Shown: positions 22,000-23,517 of the stretch, one piece after another
Layout of the letters: each line of letters starts with the position of its first letter
Numbering within the stretch: position 1 is the stretch's first letter
Assembly (NCBI GenBank): GCA_937919945.1
Contig: CALESY010000006.1
Location: 1-23,517 of the forward strand
Reading direction: 5' to 3'
DNA length: 23,517 bases
Origin: an uncultured Chitinophagaceae bacterium
Lineage (GTDB): Bacteria; Bacteroidota; Bacteroidia; Chitinophagales; Chitinophagaceae
The notes under the pieces: generated by a model
What the model saw: the letters and a program-made list of their open reading frames with translations, nothing else
What the model was told of the DNA's origin: nothing
The model's database searches: none
Position numbers and translations under genes: made by a program

Positions 22000-23517
22000 A
22001 TGAACAATTACGAGCAGTTAATTACACGATTAGACGCATTCATCAGGAAGTATTATGCCAACCAACTGCTGCGGGGTTCTCTAATATTATTAATATGCCT
22101 ATTGGCTTATTTTCTTACCGTATCGGTAGGGGAGTATTACCTGTACCTGCCTGTATGGGCAAAGCTCAGTATCGTTTCATTATTTGTCATTGCAGGGTTG
22201 AGTGCTTTGGTAGTTTGGGTAGCCATACCATTATCTAAAATGGCAAAGCTGGGCAAACAGATAAGTCACGAGCAAGCTGCCGTTATTGTAGGTAAACACT
22301 TTCCCGAAGTAAGCGACAAACTGCTGAATATACTGCAACTTCGCCACCATGCCGATAGCCACGAAAGCCGTACACTGGCACTTGCCAGTATAGACCAAAA
22401 AGCTGCACAACTATCGGTAGTACCATTTGCCAATGCAATAGACCTTGGTAAAAACAAAAGATACCTGCCATACCTGCTGCCCCTTGTATTGGTAATGGTG
22501 TTTATACTCATAGCCGCACCGAGTGTTTTTTCTGATGCTACCGAGCGATTGCTGCAACCTACCAAAGCATTTGAGAAGCCCGCACCATTCCGCTTTGTGG
22601 TAAAGAATACAAAACTGCAAGCCATTCGCGGGGCAGATTATGTATTGCAAGTAGGTGTTGAGGGTAATGCCCTACCAACAGATATGTATATAGATATGGG
22701 CAGCGACAGGCTCTCCATGCAGTCAACAGGCAAAAACACATTTCAATATACCTTCCGCAATGTTACAGAGCCTGTAAGTTTCCGTTTGTTTGCAGCAGGG
22801 TTCTATTCACAGCCCTACGCCATCAGCGTAGCGCAAAAACCTGTACTGAAATCCTTTAATGTAAAAATAGACTACCCAGACTATACAGGCCGCAAAGACG
22901 AGCTACGCACCAGCATGGGCGATATTACTATACCCGTAGGTACACACATCAGTTGGGCTTTCATTGCAGAACATACAGACGAAGCATTTATACAATTCAG
23001 CGGTGGGCAACCGATAAAATTAGCGCATCAGGCAACGATGTTTGGCTCACAGTTCAGGTTTATGAATGATACAGCCTACACCATATCGCTGCGCAATAAG
23101 GCTACTAATATTACAGACAGCTTTAAATACAGTGTACGTGTAATACCTGACGAACATCCTGTGATTCAAATGCAGGAATACAGAGACACGGTATCGGGTA
23201 AGCAGATATTACTTACGGGTACTGCTGGTGATGATTATGGTGTTAGCAAAGTATTGTTTCACTACAACCTGAGCAATGCACAAAACCAACCCGTTGCCAA
23301 TAAGAGCATTACACTACCTATATCAGGTGGTTCGCTTACTTCGTTTCAATACTATTTTGATGTGGAACCATTGAAACTGCAACCCGGGCAAAAGCTGCAA
23401 TATTATGTAGAGGCTTGGGACAATGATGGTGTACATGGAGCGAAAGCTACCCGTAGCGAGGTGCGCTCTTTTAATATGTACGATGCAGAACAGATAGACT
23501 CTGCCATCAACGCCAAT
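22000..23517 (+). CDS. DUF4175 family membrane protein, N-terminal part (runs off the window)
   Basis: The frame from ATG 22000 is open for 506 codons to the window end; the 3' part is missing. The N-terminal region MNNYEQLITRLDAFIRKYYANQ leads into two membrane helices (about 23-44 and 54-77). A cytosolic segment with EQAAVIVGKHFPEVSDKLLN follows, then a third helix (about 156-177), then a long region of beta-sandwich look with DYPDYTGRKDE and AGDDYGVSKVLFHYNL. These match DUF4175-type proteins of Bacteroidota, whose function is unknown; complete members are often over 1,000 residues with a coiled-coil C-terminus. It is divergent from mutS2 with a 97-base gap. Confidence 0.88.
   Translation, partial: MNNYEQLITRLDAFIRKYYANQLLRGSLILLICLLAYFLTVSVGEYYLYLPVWAKLSIVSLFVIAGLSALVVWVAIPLSKMAKLGKQISHEQAAVIVGKHFPEVSDKLLNILQLRHHADSHESRTLALASIDQKAAQLSVVPFANAIDLGKNKRYLPYLLPLVLVMVFILIAAPSVFSDATERLLQPTKAFEKPAPFRFVVKNTKLQAIRGADYVLQVGVEGNALPTDMYIDMGSDRLSMQSTGKNTFQYTFRNVTEPVSFRLFAAGFYSQPYAISVAQKPVLKSFNVKIDYPDYTGRKDELRTSMGDITIPVGTHISWAFIAEHTDEAFIQFSGGQPIKLAHQATMFGSQFRFMNDTAYTISLRNKATNITDSFKYSVRVIPDEHPVIQMQEYRDTVSGKQILLTGTAGDDYGVSKVLFHYNLSNAQNQPVANKSITLPISGGSLTSFQYYFDVEPLKLQPGQKLQYYVEAWDNDGVHGAKATRSEVRSFNMYDAEQIDSAINAN

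Overview
The window looks like chromosomal DNA of a member of the Bacteroidota, most likely near Chitinophagaceae or Sphingobacteriia. The reasons are: start codons without clear Shine-Dalgarno sequences; promoter-like -7 boxes of the TAnnTTTG type before miaB, mutS2 and the M16 peptidase pair; Bacteroidota-type families (DUF4175, DUF6249-like, DUF1572/DinB, paired M16 peptidases, an LptE lipoprotein next to a TPR protein and secG); and moderate GC with many AT-rich gaps. This placement is inferred from gene content only; no rRNA or tRNA gene was seen.

Layout. Bases 1-2012 hold the 3' part of gap and all of pgk (glycolysis, plus strand). The first 55 bases are an exact copy of bases 58-112 and look like an assembly-edge artefact. 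An AT-rich lipoprotein gene and about 240 bases without a recognised gene follow. A long minus-strand block (8590 down to 2943) reads miaB, an orphan sigma-54 activator, lptE, a TPR protein, secG and mltG, mixing tRNA modification with envelope biogenesis and secretion. Next are two minus-strand M16 peptidases (12194 down to 8736), one with an intact zinc motif and one without but carrying an extra C-terminal domain. A plus-strand HxpB-like sugar phosphatase gene converges on an ECF sigma factor/anti-sigma-like pair. That pair is divergent from a small three-helix membrane protein gene. A minus-strand cluster (EamA transporter, branched-chain aminotransferase, GNAT acetyltransferase, DinB protein) runs from 17506 to 14460 and is divergent from a MocR-type regulator. 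The window ends with mutS2 (minus) and a divergent DUF4175 membrane protein gene that runs off the edge.

Two regions stand out. First, the 127-base gap between the sigma factor gene and the divergent membrane protein gene (13935-14061) carries two mirror-image ECF-type promoters, each TGTAAC-N17-CGTC. The -35 boxes form the ends of a 10-base inverted repeat. This suggests that the sigma factor drives both itself and its neighbour. Second, the gap between the MocR gene and mutS2 (19069-19781) holds a nested repeat structure. Three identical copies of a 24-base perfect palindrome sit at its outer parts, placed and oriented like transcription terminators for the two flanking genes. Inside them is a small GIY-YIG nuclease gene closely bracketed by another, imperfect inverted repeat of the CCCGTCATTTCGA...GAGAAATCTCC type. 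The whole resembles a compact mobile cassette whose only gene is a GIY-YIG endonuclease, sitting next to palindromic repeat-terminators.
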